NCBI GenBank assembly: GCA_030490835.1
Contig: CM059972.1
Location: 18,329,764 to 18,393,763 of the forward strand
Source: Annona cherimola
Lineage: Eukaryota > Streptophyta > Magnoliopsida > Magnoliales > Annonaceae
Direction: 5' to 3'
DNA: 64,000 nt
The first letter of the stretch is position 1. Every line of letters begins with the position of its first letter. The notes beneath the pieces were generated by a model. It was not told the DNA's origin. It did no database searches and saw only the letters and a list, made by a program, of their open reading frames with translations. The translations under genes and the position numbers were made by a program. Below are positions 55,284-64,000 of the stretch, in pieces.

Positions 55284-55640
55284 GCATAGTTGTATGCACT
55301 TGGGTGAATGCATACACTCATTTTTAAATTTTTTTGAAAATTATTTTACACAAGTGTTAATTTAAGTATATTTAACATACATATCAACTTTTATCATTTT
55401 TGGAGATTTTTAGATTTTTTTCGAATTTTTAAAAATTAGTAACATTTTAGTAATTTTAAATAACTAAAAATGCCTTTGATTTTTTAAAAATCCAAAAAAT
55501 CTAAAAGTCTCCAAAAATAGGTAGAAATTAATGCATATATTAAATGCACTTATATTAACAATTTTATAAAAAATTTCAAAAAAATAAGTAAAATGCACAG
55601 ACTCAATGCACCGAGGTGCATTCGACTGAGCTCCTTGCAT
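55284..55640. repeat. Foldback MITE-like repeat (family G)
   Basis: Left end agttgtatgcacttgggtga and right end gcaccgaggtgcattcgactg are imperfect inverse matches. The inner arms tgttaatttaagtatatttaac and atatcaacttttatcattttt face their inverse (ttaaatgcacttatattaacaa and ctccaaaaataggtagaaattaatg). It is related to the element at 8106-8412. Confidence 0.55.
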
Positions 55641-56799
55641 CGGACCGATTATCTATTTATAACATTATCATTTTGTCTGTGGATAAAATTTAATGTAGCA
55701 ACTTGTATTTGGTTGATGAAAATAATATTTCATGCCAGATGCTGACAAGAAATTTACTTAGTAGAATGAAATTTGGTTAACTTACATTTTCAGCCATGAT
55801 TTTTCATATCGATGGCAAAGTTCCAGTTTTCATTGCTAAAAGTTCATTATATGCAAATAGTTTTCTGTAGCATCAATAGAAACACAAAATTATGTAGTAG
55901 CTAAAAACTATTTAGCAGGAAAATTTTAAGCAATGAGTATGTTTCACTGCCAAAGCACAATATTCTTGTCCAGCAGTGTAGTACAGCCAAGTGTAGATTT
56001 GATAGAAAAAACGTTGTTGCTTGTGATAACTTGTTTTATTGCTATTCGGTAATTGAAATGCCAACTGCATCTAAAGACGTGCTAAAAAAGGGTGTTTTCT
56101 CTTTAGTACTCTAGGGAGGTGTAAATTTTACAAATAAGCTTTAGAAATTAAACATAAAAGTGTCACTAATTTTAGCGTAAATCTCAAATACAAAATAAAA
56201 AATAAAATATTTCCCTTAATTTTAAATATACCATGGCATTTCAATAATTTTAAATATATATAGTTTGCCCAAAATCTTATTCATACATATACCCTCTGAA
56301 ATGGCGAACATATCCAAACACTAATTATGATTCTATAATTAAAAAATTCACTTTCAAATTATATGTGATTGTACCATAAAAAATTATATGTTATTCTATA
56401 GATGTAAAAGTATGGCTAAATAGCTGTAAAAGCAATGTGACTTTTTAGTTTAGAATTATATCTAGAGCTTAGATGTCGTTATTTCACAAATAAGGATAAT
56501 GTATGAAAGAAAATTTTAGGCAAATTATGTGACAATATTTGGAATTATGAAATGTCATAGGTGCATTTGGAATTAGAGGACAAAACTTCCGGTTCTGTTT
56601 TTTTTTTTTTTTTTGGATTTCTTAATTTATATGCGTGATGGTTGCTTGATGGGAAGGTTATAATGCAAATTTCCTTTTTTTTAATAATCTCTTTTCCTAT
56701 TTAGGGGGTAAATTAACTAATGGAAATACATAGAACCTTCTTGAAAGGAATCAAAGAAAAAATGCTCACGCGGTGGTGTAATAAATATCTAAAATACTT
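55641..56799. other. AT-rich intergenic DNA, no gene seen
   Basis: AT-rich. Positions about 56100-56580 include possible inverse arms around a central palindrome-like region (caaatacaaaataaaaaataaa), too weak to call. Confidence 0.35.
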
Positions 56800-56925
56800 C
56801 AAAAATGGTAAAAATATATAAATATGTTAAATACACTTATATTAACAGATTTATAAAAAAAAATTTCAAAAAAAAAAGGGTGTTTGAATGCTCCCGGGCG
56901 TATACGATCTGCGGTGTAGAAGGCT
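56800..56925. repeat. Partial family G repeat
   Basis: The stretch tatgttaaatacacttatatt, aacagatttataaaa, then gaatgctcccgggcg matches the right arm of family G. The left arm is missing. Confidence 0.4.
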
Positions 56926-56999
56926 GGCACACATGTACACCATCTCTTTTTTTTTTTTTTTTGATGAAAGGATCATTTTCTATCCCAGCTACCTGTCAT

Positions 57000-57240
57000 T
57001 TTGATAGGAGGGAGGGATAGGAGGGTTCGTATAATACATTGCCAAAAAATTATCTGTACAAATGTTTGCTACAATGGCTTGAGGGGGTTCTCCCACCAAG
57101 CGTAGCTATCCAAAAAATAAACAAAAACAAAATCAGATAAGTAATGTGCAACCTTATTTTCTTGTCTTAATAGATGAGAAACAGAAAAAAGAAAAAAATC
57201 TTCCAAAATAGATTTGGTTTCCGCTACCACAGATCCCGCC
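57000..57240 (-). pseudogene. 3' tail of an L1-type LINE (RNase H end)
   Basis: On the minus strand LEDFFLFSVSHLLRQENKVAHY and a tail WWENPLKPL (57069-57205) match the RNase H end of the LINE at 49.6-53.0 kb (HHVLRQGNAVAHSLAEL ... WWGNPPEPI). The sequence after the stop, gcaaacatttgtacagata and ttttttggcaatg, also resembles that element's 3' UTR. Only about 240 bp remain, a severely 5'-truncated insertion. An open frame continues upstream to 57536, but its sequence is unrelated. Confidence 0.75.
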
Positions 57241-57726
57241 GGCGAAGAAACTGTAGAATCAGTCGTCACATGTACACCATCTCTATGCGCGCGCTTTCGT
57301 GTAAAATGTGTTTGGTGAGATAAACAAAGCTGCCGGTACAAGGAAACCAGGACGACAGGATGCACGTGGCGTGTGCGTAGTGGAGAGTACTGGCATGGCT
57401 GATTGGCTCTGCGACGGAGAGTCGAGACCATGGGCGTTTGGATTTTTGCACGCGCAATGCCAATGGCCGCTCTGGGCCCCCTCCCGCCATGCATTCCAGC
57501 AATCGCCTGCTCCCTACTTTCAACGTCAATGAACACTGCTGATGGGTCAGAGTCGACGCGTCTGCGTATAGTCCCCTTCTGTCTTCAATCATTAATGGCT
57601 CCCCGCATGCATGCCTCTAACCAGCTGTTGACTGCCATATATGTACGCTGTACGTTGCCATTTGCAAAGCTCTGTCCGTCCCTCTTCATATGCTCACTGC
57701 AGCAGAATTTTTCGTATCAAGCCCAA
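57241..57726. other. Unique GC-balanced DNA, no gene identified
   Basis: Open frames on both strands overlap here without any family motif. This could be decayed unique sequence; I see no splice or promoter structure. Confidence 0.35.
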
Positions 57727-58514
57727 TGTTGTCAGAACCGAACCCGTAATCGAACCGATAAAAAAATGGGTCGGGTTCGAATCGATTCAAACCGGTGACG
57801 TCAGCATGACATATTTATGACATTATAAATATTAAATTTTTTAAAATTTTAAATAAATATATTTATAAACTTATGTTTTTATAAATTCTAAATATATATG
57901 TTGGATTTTAAGGACTACAATATAAGAACAAAACATGCAATGAATTTTATAAATCAATGTTATAAGTGTTATAGGTGAAGCTTATAAATAAAGAAAATCA
58001 ATGCTAACATAAACCTTACAAGTAATTGCAATAGTAGCTGTATATTTACGCAACATGAGATACCATTTAATTAATTATAATATTTTTTTAGTTATATTAT
58101 AATTTTTATTTGCTACATTAATTATTTGAAGAGATTTGTATCATACAATTAATTATGAGAGTGATATTAATTACATAAGTTGCATATTATGATACGTATG
58201 ATTAATTAGAATAGATTGATTATATGAAGTATTTTTGAAGGTCCAAAATTTCTTAAAATTTTGAAGATATGGGAGTTAATAATCATCATTCCTATAGAGA
58301 TTTTTTTAATAATTACGTAAGATTTTAGATTTATTTAATGACATAATTGATATTATAGGATTGTTTAATAGCATAATTGAATCATTGATAATTACTAATT
58401 CATAAGAGACGCAACCAAAAAAAATTAGGCTAAATAAAAAAGGACTAAATAATGAGTACTGTTTTTTTTTTTTGCTGTTTAGAAGTTTGATGCTGCCGGC
58501 GAGTCGGCCACGGG

Positions 58515-58660
58515 AGGAGAGGAGACCGTAGTCGTCGGCGCGGGGAGAGGAGAGTGAGACAGTCGTCGTCGGCGCCGGGAGAGGAGACAGCAGTCGTCGT
58601 CGGCGCGTAGAGAGAGGAGACAGCAGATCGTCGGCGCCGGGAGAGGAGACAGCACAGAGC
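58515..58660. repeat. GC-rich minisatellite, about 34-bp units, four copies
   Basis: Repeats of the pattern cgtcgtcggcgc(c/g)gggagaggagac-agcagt follow each other four times with small changes. It is open on the minus strand in several frames, giving Arg/Ser/Pro-rich repetitive translations. Confidence 0.8.
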
Positions 58661-58764
58661 AGCGGGCCGCGGCAAGACGGCGCGCGGCGAGAAGGGCTGC
58701 GGGCTCTGCGGCCAAGGGCGTCAGGCGAGGGCTGCGGGCGAGGGCGACGGCGGCCTGCGATTGC

Positions 58765-58890
58765 GAGAGGAGAGGAGCTGGCGCCCGTGCGGTGCCTGCT
58801 GCGGCTGCGGGACAACGAACAGAGACGGAGCTCTGCTGCGGCTGCGGGACGACGAACACAGAGACGGAGCTCTGCTGCGGCTGCGCCCAT
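58765..58890. repeat. GC-rich tandem repeat, about 39-bp units, three copies
   Basis: The string gacggagctctgctgcggctgc occurs at about 58824 and 58862 with gggacgacgaacacaga between, and a related partial unit (gtgcctgctgcggctgcggg) lies upstream. The minus-strand frame reads AAAELRLC-type repeats. Confidence 0.75.
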
Positions 58891-59129
58891 TTTTTTTCCT
58901 TTAGTTTATGAGTTCATGCCTTAACTTAGGGTTAGCCGTCCGACCGGTCGAATCCAGTCCAACCGGAATTCCGGTTCGACCGCCGGTTCACCGGTGCGGA
59001 CGGTTTTATATAATCAGACCGAACCAGTACAAACCGAACCGAAAACTGGACCGGTTCCCGGTCCGACCGGTCCGACCGGTCCGGTTCTGATAACACTAAT
59101 CTAGCCACTTTCTCGCAGCCCCGGTTATT

Positions 59130-59815
59130 AGCCGATTCCGGAGTCCTGTTCCAGTACAGCATTACCGCATGGAAAATGAGTCCGGCTTATATTAAAATGT
59201 AATAAAATTTTATATAATTATTTATTCATATATAAATCATACTTTAAATGATTTAGATGTTGAAAAAACTACTTTAAAGTTGTTATTTATATCAAATTAT
59301 TTTATTACATTGAATTTGTATCATTTTCAAATGGAGACTATACACATATCCGATTGGGATGAAAATTAATAAAGTAATAGAATATATTATTCTAAATACA
59401 ATGAGTAGAGTAGATTATAATTTTATGATCATGTAAGGCCTATTTTGGTGCATGCACCTGAATATTTCTCGTATATATAGGAAAATGTTACAGTGCATGT
59501 GACTGCACCGTGCAGTCCGTGCACTGTGGGTCCCACATCCACCCTACCCATTATATTTTGAATTGTTCACTTTCTTAGTATATAAATTTTCATCCAAATC
59601 CAACATGTGTGTGATCCCTGTCTTAAAATAATGCAAAATCAACGTAATAAAATAATTTATTATAAATATCAAGTTCAAAGTAATATTTTCAACGTCTAAA
59701 CCATAAAAAGTATGATTTTTATATGGATAATTAATTATATAAAGTTTCATTGCAATTTAATAAGCGTATTTTACAGCGGACTGCACCATACATTTACACA
59801 TGAATGCGCCTCATA
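59130..59815. repeat. Two family A repeats, plus then minus
   Basis: The plus unit is about 59130-59480 (ctgttccagtacagc start, gtgcacctgaatatttctcg end). The minus unit is about 59481-59815 of the gtgcatgtgactgcacc subfamily also seen at 32.1 kb (cagcggactgcac end). They are joined at a gtatatatagg linker. The pair is convergent and sits right after the GC-rich DNA element. Confidence 0.7.
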
Positions 59816-60595
59816 TATATGTATATAATGTAAATGAATTACTATCGTGACAATCTAAAATCAAAACTAGAATCTCATTTATGCACGCACTAATGTCAAA
59901 CCACTTGATTTCTATTATTATTTATTTGTAGCCTAATGGAACACCTGCGTTACATACTCGTTTTTATGCATTTTACAATAGTTGCGTCCTAAAGTAATTG
60001 CCAATGCGTATATGATTAATGTCCTGAACCTGAAGATAAACATTAGAATTATTCAACGCATTTTAATCCCCAAGTTATAGTTTATTACTCTGATTCAGCT
60101 AACTTAATTACCATCTACATAGCTAAGCATTAATTGATTGTTTGACTGCAATGTCCTCCGGATAAATATTGGTATTATTCACTCCATTTTCATTCCCCAA
60201 GTTATATAATTATTTTCTTCGATTCACGTGCCCTCCCGTATATATGCTTAGCTAGCTACACATTAATTGATTGTTTGACAAAATCAAAAAAAAAAAAAAA
60301 TTGTTTGTTCGACTGTTGGAAGGAAGCACGTGATTAATTAGGGTGAGGCTCGTGATTGATCAGAATGGTAGCTAGATTGATACTGACTCTTGCATGCTTG
60401 TATGTTACACGTGGGCTGGACTAAGGGCGCAACTGCTGAATTTATGCGTTCTCGGTTAAAGTAGGTTCTAAAAGGAAATTATTCAAAAGGGCAGGATACA
60501 AAAGATACAACAGGTTGGTATTAACGGGTACTCGTAACCAACACACGTGTCTTCTATGGCATAGGAGTATAGATTTTCGTATATGTCATGTAAGG
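59816..60595. other. Intergenic DNA, no gene seen
   Basis: Two related sentences of sequence, around 60035-60140 and 60155-60275 (attattca-cgcattttaatccccaagttata, agctaagcattaattgattgtttga), indicate a degenerate tandem duplication of about 115 bp. No coding signal. Confidence 0.4.
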
Positions 60596-60597
60596 AC

Positions 60598-60998
60598 CCG
60601 GATTACATACGTCATGATGTATTTTTGGCTAAAATATAATATTCATTTATTTTTATAATTATATATTTTTATTTTTTCTTCATAAACATGTTTATCTAAG
60701 TGTATTCAATTTATGTATACAAAGTTTTATTATTTTACAATACTTATATATTTATTTTTGATTTTTTAAAATCAAGTTTTTTAAAGGGTGAAAATGACTT
60801 AAATGCCCTTGAAATTGGTATTTTTAAAAAATCAAAAATAAATATATATAAGTATTGTAAAATATCAAAATTTTGTACATAGATTGAATACACCTAGATA
60901 AACATGCTTATGAAGAAAAAATAAAAAATATAACTAATTATAAAGATAAATGAATATTATATTTTATCCTAAAATACATAATGATGTATATAATAATG
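60598..60998. repeat. Near-complete palindrome (foldback MITE), about 400 bp
   Basis: The left arm gcattacata-cgtcatgatgtatttttgg region, aaaatataatattcatttatt, tcttcataaacatgtttatc and gttttattattttacaatac match in inverse the right arm tattgtaaaatatcaaaa, tagataaacatgcttatgaag, aaatgaatattatattttatcc and aaatacataatgatgtatat. The centre is at about 60793. Arms of about 190 bp pair nearly throughout, so the transcript would form one long hairpin. Confidence 0.8.
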
Positions 60999-61239
60999 CT
61001 CCGTATTATAATCCATATAAATCTTGTCTTCATCTATATAGCTTAAATAAGGTCTTACTTTTTTTTTTATTTTTTATAATGCTCCCTCCTCCCCAAAGGC
61101 ATTTGTCTTTTTCTTATATTTTCTTATCAACCTCTAATTCTTTAATTACACAAACAAACAAACAACTAAGATGCTTCATTGTTAAATGTTTTGTATTAGA
61201 GTAAAAATTTTTGAACTTGAACCATATCAAACTAACTTT
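60999..61239. other. AT-rich DNA, no gene seen
   Basis: Spacer between repeats, with T-rich tracts. Confidence 0.4.
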
Positions 61240-61740
61240 TACTCGAAAACGTTTACATGAAACGTACTTCTATGTAACTTTCTTCATTTTTAATATCTTA
61301 GTGGTTAATAAAAAATTCATTTCATCTATTATATTTAATGTCATTTATATTCTTATGACTTGTTTAGTACCAATGTATTTATAAATGTGTAAAATCAACA
61401 TATATTAAATATCACTTTTAAAATAGTATTTTTAACATATAAATCATCTAAAATATTAATACTATATGACTAAATGATTCTATAAAGTATTATTATATTT
61501 TAATATATATGTAAAAGGATATAAGCATTTAATATATTTATTTTTGAACAAATGTGACCCATGCACATATTTGATTTGGATAAAATTTGGTCTCATTGTT
61601 AAAAAAATGATATTAAACATAATGAATGAATTAGATTTTATATCACTCATCAAAATTTATAAAATGGAGGATGTTGCATGGAATTGCTTCCCATATAATA
61701 TGAATAAAATAAGATTGGTTGATAACTGGATTGACCTATA
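61240..61740. repeat. Family C repeat copy
   Basis: Inverse outer ends (acgtacttctatgtaac and cttagtggttaataaaaaattc on the left; cactcatcaaaatttataaaatgg and gttgcatggaattgcttccc on the right) with the family core in between (atataaatcatctaaaatatt, gattctataaagtattatt). Confidence 0.55.
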
Positions 61741-62405
61741 AATAAGGTCCAATTATGTTAGTCGTATTTCAGCTAACTTACTTGCAACTTCTCTATTTTC
61801 CGGCACAAGTTTGCAGAGTGCATATGCGCCGTTGGATGGCTAATTAATGCGAGCGTCGGAGGAATTGAGAGAATGTTCCTGAGACGTTGACGCGTGCGGT
61901 GTTCGTGTCCAACTGCAAATGTTTTTATTTGAAAGGCAAGGGTCCGAGGGTCATTCGAACCTGGGAACTCTCGCGCGCACGCTAGCGTCATACAGGATAT
62001 GATTAATCCCGCCGCAAGGACATGAAGGGACGTTTGGAATTAAGGGGCGAGAAATGTCGCGGAAAACGGTAGGGCACGGGTTGTTAGACATCTTATTACT
62101 TTACTTTTAATTTTATATTCTAACTATTTTTTCTATTAATTATTTTTCAATAAATTATTTATTTCAACTTTACCAGTTTACCTCTATCATTTCATATCAA
62201 TCACATAATTTTCAAAATATTCTATTTTCTACCCTTATCAAATATCATATTTTCCACAACTTTTTACCTTCCAAAACGTTCCGACCGACAAAAGAAAAAG
62301 TGTCTCTTGGATAGAGGAAATCGTACGTATGAGCCGCGCATGAGGCATCGTAGCTTCTCATTTCTCCTGCATAGTAAATCTCTGTGGGTCAGATGCCCCA
62401 GCTTC
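61741..62405. other. Unique DNA plus a weak family D remnant
   Basis: 61750-62060 has balanced composition without motifs; 62080-62270 (cttattactttacttttaat, cagtttacctctatcatttc) is a very diverged family D-like piece. Confidence 0.35.
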
Positions 62406-62640
62406 GGGAAAATTGCGCCATAGACCCTCTAACTATGCGTATTGGCATTTTGGACCCCGACGTTTGTGTATTAGCATTTTAAACCCCCAAAACTTTCAAC
62501 CTTTGCATTTTACCCCCCACGTCCTCACAGCATCAAAAAATCAGCGTCTGGCCGTCCGAAATGACGAGAATACCCATCACAGAAAAAGCAAAAGCCACGA
62601 TACCAGACCGGCCACCTAGTAAAGGTGGTGAGCGGCTTCA

Positions 62641-62696
62641 GCCACCAGACCGGCCAGATACAAAGGGCTCCGCCCGCATCGCCTCCCCAGCCGGCA
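62641..62696 (+). repeat. Left inverted arm, 56 bp
   Basis: It begins gccaccagaccggccagata and ends gcctccccagccggca. It pairs with 63945-64000 except for one base (c-c opposite g-t change near the inner end). A shorter direct repeat of accagaccggcca lies just upstream at about 62601-62614. Confidence 0.95.
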
Positions 62697-62759
62697 GGAA
62701 ACTGATCGGACAATCCAAATCGTCCGATCAGATCATATCCAAAGGAAAAAATAGTCCAT

Positions 62760-63940
62760 AGCATTAGCGCCAACAGTATCCTAAGTAACCTACAAATTGG
62801 CAGAAGTCATTAAACGTGTTTAAGAAAACGGAGGGTTGGGAATCCTACCTTGCTCTAGGGAGTTGGAAGGAATCGCGTAAGTTCTCTCTCTCTGAAAACT
62901 GAATTAGCAATAATTCAACAGATACCTTAAAACGTTTTGGTAGCACAATGAGTTTCAAAGAAGAAATACAATCCGGAATCCGAATTGTAACTTTCCAGTA
63001 AGACCAACAGACATTTCAAACTTCCAAAGACCAAAGATATCCAAGCCATTCGTGACAAATCCACGAGAATTCATCATTATCATGCAATTGCGGCTGTACA
63101 GTCAGTATGCTCCCCCGAACAAGCACGAGCGGGAATCCCGCCGCAAGTCTCAAAATGTGATTTCTTGTTTCCAGCAAACAACAGTCGTAGCTGGCTGGCG
63201 CGTGCGCCGGCATACCCACCCGGTGCATCACCGGGCCCTCCCAACCCACAAATGAATGCCCGATCATTCCTCCCGAAACTACAATTATTAGAAATTGCCT
63301 TTCTCAGAAACCCACCCAAAAAAAGCTCATCAGCTCCGCTGAAAAAGTTGCCCGTATTTACAAAACTGACATCACGGCACAGATACGGACGAATTCCAAG
63401 CGAAAAACAAAAAGCAGGAGAAAAAGCTTTCCTCACCGATTTCTTCTCCAGGGCTTTCAGGAACGCGAGAGACGGGGAGGAGAATCGAACTAAAAGACGC
63501 TTCCTTTTTCTGAAACGCAAGAAGGATGGAAGGAGGCGAGAAAGATGCAAAAAGTGAAGACGCCACGCCCGCCCCAACGAAGTAGTCCACACCCTCACCC
63601 GCTTCCCTCCAGATCTGCTTCAAGTTCATGGAATATACACTTGCAAATACAAGGACACGCTAGAGTAGGTGTTCCGAGAGCTTCGAACTTCAGGAAAAAC
63701 CCATTTCCTCTGGTAGCAGCTTTGAGCTGACATTATACTATTGTTTGCTTCCAAATCTGGTAGGAATCTATGATTAGCAATCATCGCAGGAATAGCTTTT
63801 CTCCACAATTGACAAGCTCCATTTTTCACCAGGAGGGTAGGAGAGGAGAGCAAGGAGGGTGAGTGGGTGGTGCTGCGGGCGGGCGAGGGGAGGAGGAGAG
63901 CAGGGAGAGAAGGGAGGTGAATCAACGTGCTAAAAGAGGA
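62760..63940 (-). other. Gene-like interior of the Pack-type element
   Basis: The minus strand has a good donor-like sequence (GAGAAGAAATCG then GTGAGGAAAGC) at about 63437. The long purine/pyrimidine-biased leader-like stretches near 63860-63930 and the open frames around 63440-63630 would make a first exon. No protein domain can be recognised: the 172-codon frame at 63080-63598 reads through the predicted donor and is not convincing. The most likely content is the 5' end (leader, first exon, start of first intron) of an unidentified host gene. Confidence 0.3.
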
Positions 63941-63944
63941 GAGC

Positions 63945-64000
63945 TGCCGGCTTGGGAGGCGATGCGGGCGGAGCCCTTTGTATCTGGCCGGTCTGGTGGC
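63945..64000 (-). repeat. Right inverted arm, at least 56 bp, cut by window end
   Basis: Inverse complement of 62641-62696 with one mismatch. The match reaches the last base of the window, so the arm continues outside. Confidence 0.95.

Larger units (their letters stand above)
57727..59095. mobile_element. Non-autonomous DNA element with GC-rich cargo
   Basis: The ends TGTTGTCAGAACC (57727-57739) and GGTTCTGATAACA (59083-59095) are inverse matches at 12 of 13 positions. Both are followed inward by accggtt-type repeats (cgaacccgtaatcgaaccg on the left; gaccggtccgaccggtccgg on the right). The interior has two parts: an AT-rich left half (57800-58450) and a strikingly GC-rich right half (58490-58890) with tandem repeats. 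No transposase is seen. A target duplication was not found, so the superfamily is open. The GC-rich part may be captured host sequence. Confidence 0.6.
62406..64000. mobile_element. Pack-type (Mutator-like?) element running off the right edge
   Basis: Positions 62641-62696 and 63945-64000 are inverse matches with one mismatch over 56 bases, and the right arm is cut by the window end, so the true inverted ends are longer. Outward from the left arm the sequence continues as moderately GC-rich DNA to a possible terminus gggaaaattgcgccatagac at 62406. Inside lies about 1.25 kb of GC-rich, plant-gene-like DNA with no transposase. Long inverted ends and captured gene-like interior fit a Pack-MULE. 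The superfamily and outer borders are inference; the right flank is needed. Confidence 0.55.

Noticed and set aside
57069..57536. 155-codon minus-strand frame ending in RNase H sequence
   Set aside because: Only the last 50 or so residues are LINE-derived; the upstream part is unrelated flank in which the frame is open by chance.
58306..58890. 194-codon and 126-codon minus-strand frames, Arg/Ser/Pro/Ala-rich
   Set aside because: They are open because of GC-rich minisatellites that stay open in several frames at once. No domain or plausible start context is seen.
63080..63598. 172-codon minus-strand frame in the Pack-type element
   Set aside because: It reads across a good splice donor and overlaps other open frames on both strands; no domain recognised.
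1..64000. CRISPR arrays, bacterial operons, phage or organelle DNA
   Set aside because: No regularly spaced repeats with unique spacers and no prokaryotic-type gene clusters were seen; all recognisable genes are plant nuclear families.

Overview
This window is plant nuclear DNA. It is an AT-rich, repeat-filled intergenic landscape from an angiosperm with only two genes that look intact. The organism is inferred from plant-only families (ELF4-like, GRAS, NBS-LRR, plant A/B-barrel stress protein), plant-type LINEs, hAT and MITE elements, and the sharp GC contrast between one GC-rich gene and its AT-rich surroundings. That contrast would fit a monocot, but the species cannot be fixed from the sequence. 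There is no sign of prokaryotic operons, CRISPR arrays, rRNA or a functional tRNA.

The intact genes are (1) an EARLY FLOWERING 4-like clock gene on the minus strand, with its coding exon at 11637-11981, a likely 2.3 kb intron in the 5' UTR, and a TATA box near 14560; and (2) a single-exon, plastid-type stress-response A/B-barrel (UP3-like) gene on the plus strand at 45205-46002. A third, speculative locus at 9987-10196 could encode a small secreted peptide carrying a duplicated ten-residue motif.

Broken genes: a GRAS (SCARECROW-LIKE 4/7 type) pseudogene at about 18100-18940; two tandem class-3 lipase (phospholipase A1-II type) fragments at 26410-26530 and 27230-27745, the second split by a solo LTR; and an antisense NBS-LRR resistance-gene relic at about 46416-47640.

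Mobile DNA fills most of the rest. There are L1-type LINEs at about 4850-6110, 49582-52967 (with a 15-bp target duplication) and 57000-57240; an RTE-type LINE at 40051-42338 inserted inside an older repeat; a zf-MYM1/DUF4371-like hAT remnant at 24072-26156; an LTR-like inverted structure at 48290-49048; and tRNA-derived SINE-like pieces. MITE families recur: family A (about 370 bp, in TA-repeats, clusters at 0.6-1.9, 6.8-7.5, 32-33.5 and 59.1-59.8 kb), family D (about 270 bp, ends resembling gggtgtgttt, about a dozen copies), a related family C, and several foldback elements, often nested.

Two larger non-autonomous DNA elements hold GC-rich internal DNA unlike their surroundings: 57727-59095 (short inverted ends, internal minisatellites) and 62406 to beyond the right edge (56-bp inverted arms with one mismatch). 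Both are candidates for gene-fragment capture (Pack-type transposons) and are, with the peptide locus, the most interesting leads. No coordinated pathway links the genes; the window is best read as two genes in a transposon graveyard.
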